Assembly: GCA_001304425.1 (NCBI GenBank)
Contig: LJTS01000150.1
Coordinates: 1-6,689, forward strand
Reading direction: 5' to 3'
Length of the DNA: 6,689 nucleotides
Origin: Betaproteobacteria bacterium SG8_40
GTDB taxonomy: Bacteria > Pseudomonadota > Gammaproteobacteria > Burkholderiales > Eutrophovitaceae
Position 1 is the first letter of the stretch; each line of letters opens with the position of its first letter. The position numbers and the translations under genes were made by a program. The notes beneath the pieces are model-generated. The model searched no databases and was not told the origin of the DNA. It saw nothing but the letters and a program-made list of their open reading frames with translations. Below are positions 5,869-6,689 of this stretch, in pieces.

Positions 5869-6591
5869 CTAGTGCACGTCTTTCCAGAATTCACGCTTGA
5901 GCAGCCAGGTAAGGACTGCCATCAAGCCCAGAAACATCAGCACGATGATTCCGATTTGCTCTCTTTTTACGCTCTCCGGCTCAGCCATGTATTCGAGGTA
6001 AGTCACCAGGTCCCGAATCATGTTGTTGTAAGCCGGCACGCTCATCGTTCCCGGTGTTTCAAGGACTAGTTCGCTGTGGGCCTTGCCATGACTGTCCGCG
6101 GCTTGCGTATGCAATCGCTGAATACCCTGCAGCTTCCACAGCACGTGCGGCATTGCGGCGTTGGGAAACGCCACGTTGTTCCAGCCGGTGACAACCGACT
6201 CGTCGCGGTAAAAACCCCTTAGATAGGTATACAGCCAGTCGGCACCGCGCGATCTTGCGATCACTGACAGGTCCGGCGGCGTCACGCCGAACCAGGTCTT
6301 CCCATCTTCTTCACGCATGGCGATCGTCATCGTTTCACCGATCTTGGCGCCCGTAAGAATCAGGTTATCGCTGATCTGATCTTCACTGAGCCCCACATCC
6401 TGCAACTTGTTGTATCGCATGTAGGAGGCCGCATGACAGCCCTGGCAATAATTGACGAACACCTGAGCGCCACGCTGGATCGACACGGCGTCTCGCAGGT
6501 CGATCTTGGCGCGATCCAGTTTGACTTCGCCACCCGCTGCGGAGGCAATCAGGGGAAAGAGCAAGCACGCTACAAGTAATACGGTTCTCAC
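5869..6591 (-). CDS. petC: Cytochrome c1 of the ubiquinol-cytochrome c reductase (bc1) complex
   Basis: Cytochrome c1 takes electrons from the Rieske protein and passes them to soluble cytochrome c on the periplasmic side of the inner membrane. The 240-residue precursor has a Sec signal peptide (1-18, likely cut near ASA-AGG). The haem-attachment motif CQGCH gives C49, C52 and H53, and is followed by AASYMRYNKL. PPDLS sits at 105-109. The likely axial ligand M147 lies in NAAMPHVLW, and one C-terminal membrane anchor covers about 213-230, leaving a short basic cytosolic tail. The start is GTG at 6591; its GTGA overlaps the petB stop and AAGGGTG lies five bases upstream. It is a separate gene, not fused to cytochrome b as in fbcH organisms. 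All haem ligands are present, so the complex should be functional. Confidence 0.97.
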   Translation of the reverse strand: MRTVLLVACLLFPLIASAAGGEVKLDRAKIDLRDAVSIQRGAQVFVNYCQGCHAASYMRYNKLQDVGLSEDQISDNLILTGAKIGETMTIAMREEDGKTWFGVTPPDLSVIARSRGADWLYTYLRGFYRDESVVTGWNNVAFPNAAMPHVLWKLQGIQRLHTQAADSHGKAHSELVLETPGTMSVPAYNNMIRDLVTYLEYMAEPESVKREQIGIIVLMFLGLMAVLTWLLKREFWKDVH

Positions 6592-6689
6592 GATGTCACC
6601 CTTTCAGGCTCCGGACTCGTTCTGTCGATCCTCGTGTACCAGGGCATCAGGATAAAAAACAGGAAGTAAACGACCGTGCCGATGCGCGC
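6588..6689 (-). CDS. petB: Cytochrome b of the bc1 complex, C-terminal end (cut by window edge)
   Basis: My reading of the minus strand gives 33 codons and a TGA (6590-6588): a hydrophobic helix end (RIGTVVYFLFFILMPWYT) followed by a charged tail RIDRTSPEPERVTS. The MPWYT segment and the tail ending in PERVT are typical of the C-terminus of proteobacterial cytochrome b, the subunit that carries the quinol-oxidising and quinone-reducing sites. Immediate overlap with petC (GTGA) supports the call. The haem ligands lie outside the window. Confidence 0.88.
   Translation of the reverse strand, partial: ARIGTVVYFLFFILMPWYTRIDRTSPEPERVTS

Overview
This is an ordinary housekeeping stretch of a proteobacterial chromosome. 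The base composition looks moderately GC-rich by eye; I did not compute it. A betaproteobacterium is the most likely host. Three things point that way: the wording of SspA (its thioredoxin-like start and the PHP segment with its surroundings), the bc1-complex gene end running into sspA-sspB, and the order sucC-sucD-terC. This assignment comes from recognition, not from a search. I see no mobile element, phage gene, CRISPR array, toxin-antitoxin pair or defence gene, and no clear new system.

Almost everything is read on the minus strand, so the genes run from high to low coordinates. From the right edge come the last 33 codons of cytochrome b (petB), then cytochrome c1 (petC), the stringent starvation protein SspA and the ClpXP adaptor SspB. 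These four are packed with overlaps or an 18-bp gap and look like one transcript. A strong-looking promoter lies just after the sspB stop codon and serves a tRNA-Thr (UGU) with an encoded CCA end. Only 27 bp after that tRNA a small exported coiled-coil protein of unknown function begins, followed by sucC and sucD (succinyl-CoA synthetase, TCA cycle). No promoter or terminator is obvious between the tRNA and sucC.

After sucD there is a 100-bp gap with two stem-loops. One sits just after the sucD stop. The other buries the start region of the next gene, a TerC-family membrane protein (probable manganese or metal exporter). The terC gene overlaps a single-domain universal stress protein by 8 bp, so these two are probably co-translated.

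The left end changes orientation. A small Cys-rich CWC-family protein is read on the plus strand, convergent with the stress protein gene and divergent from a zinc-dependent alcohol dehydrogenase that runs off the left edge. The 111-bp divergent gap (546-656) holds both start regions but no promoter I would defend.

The most useful leads are the hairpin over the terC start, the tRNA-coiled-coil-sucCD arrangement, the U-U mismatch in the anticodon stem of the tRNA, the eight-G tract inside terC, and the two uncharacterised small proteins.
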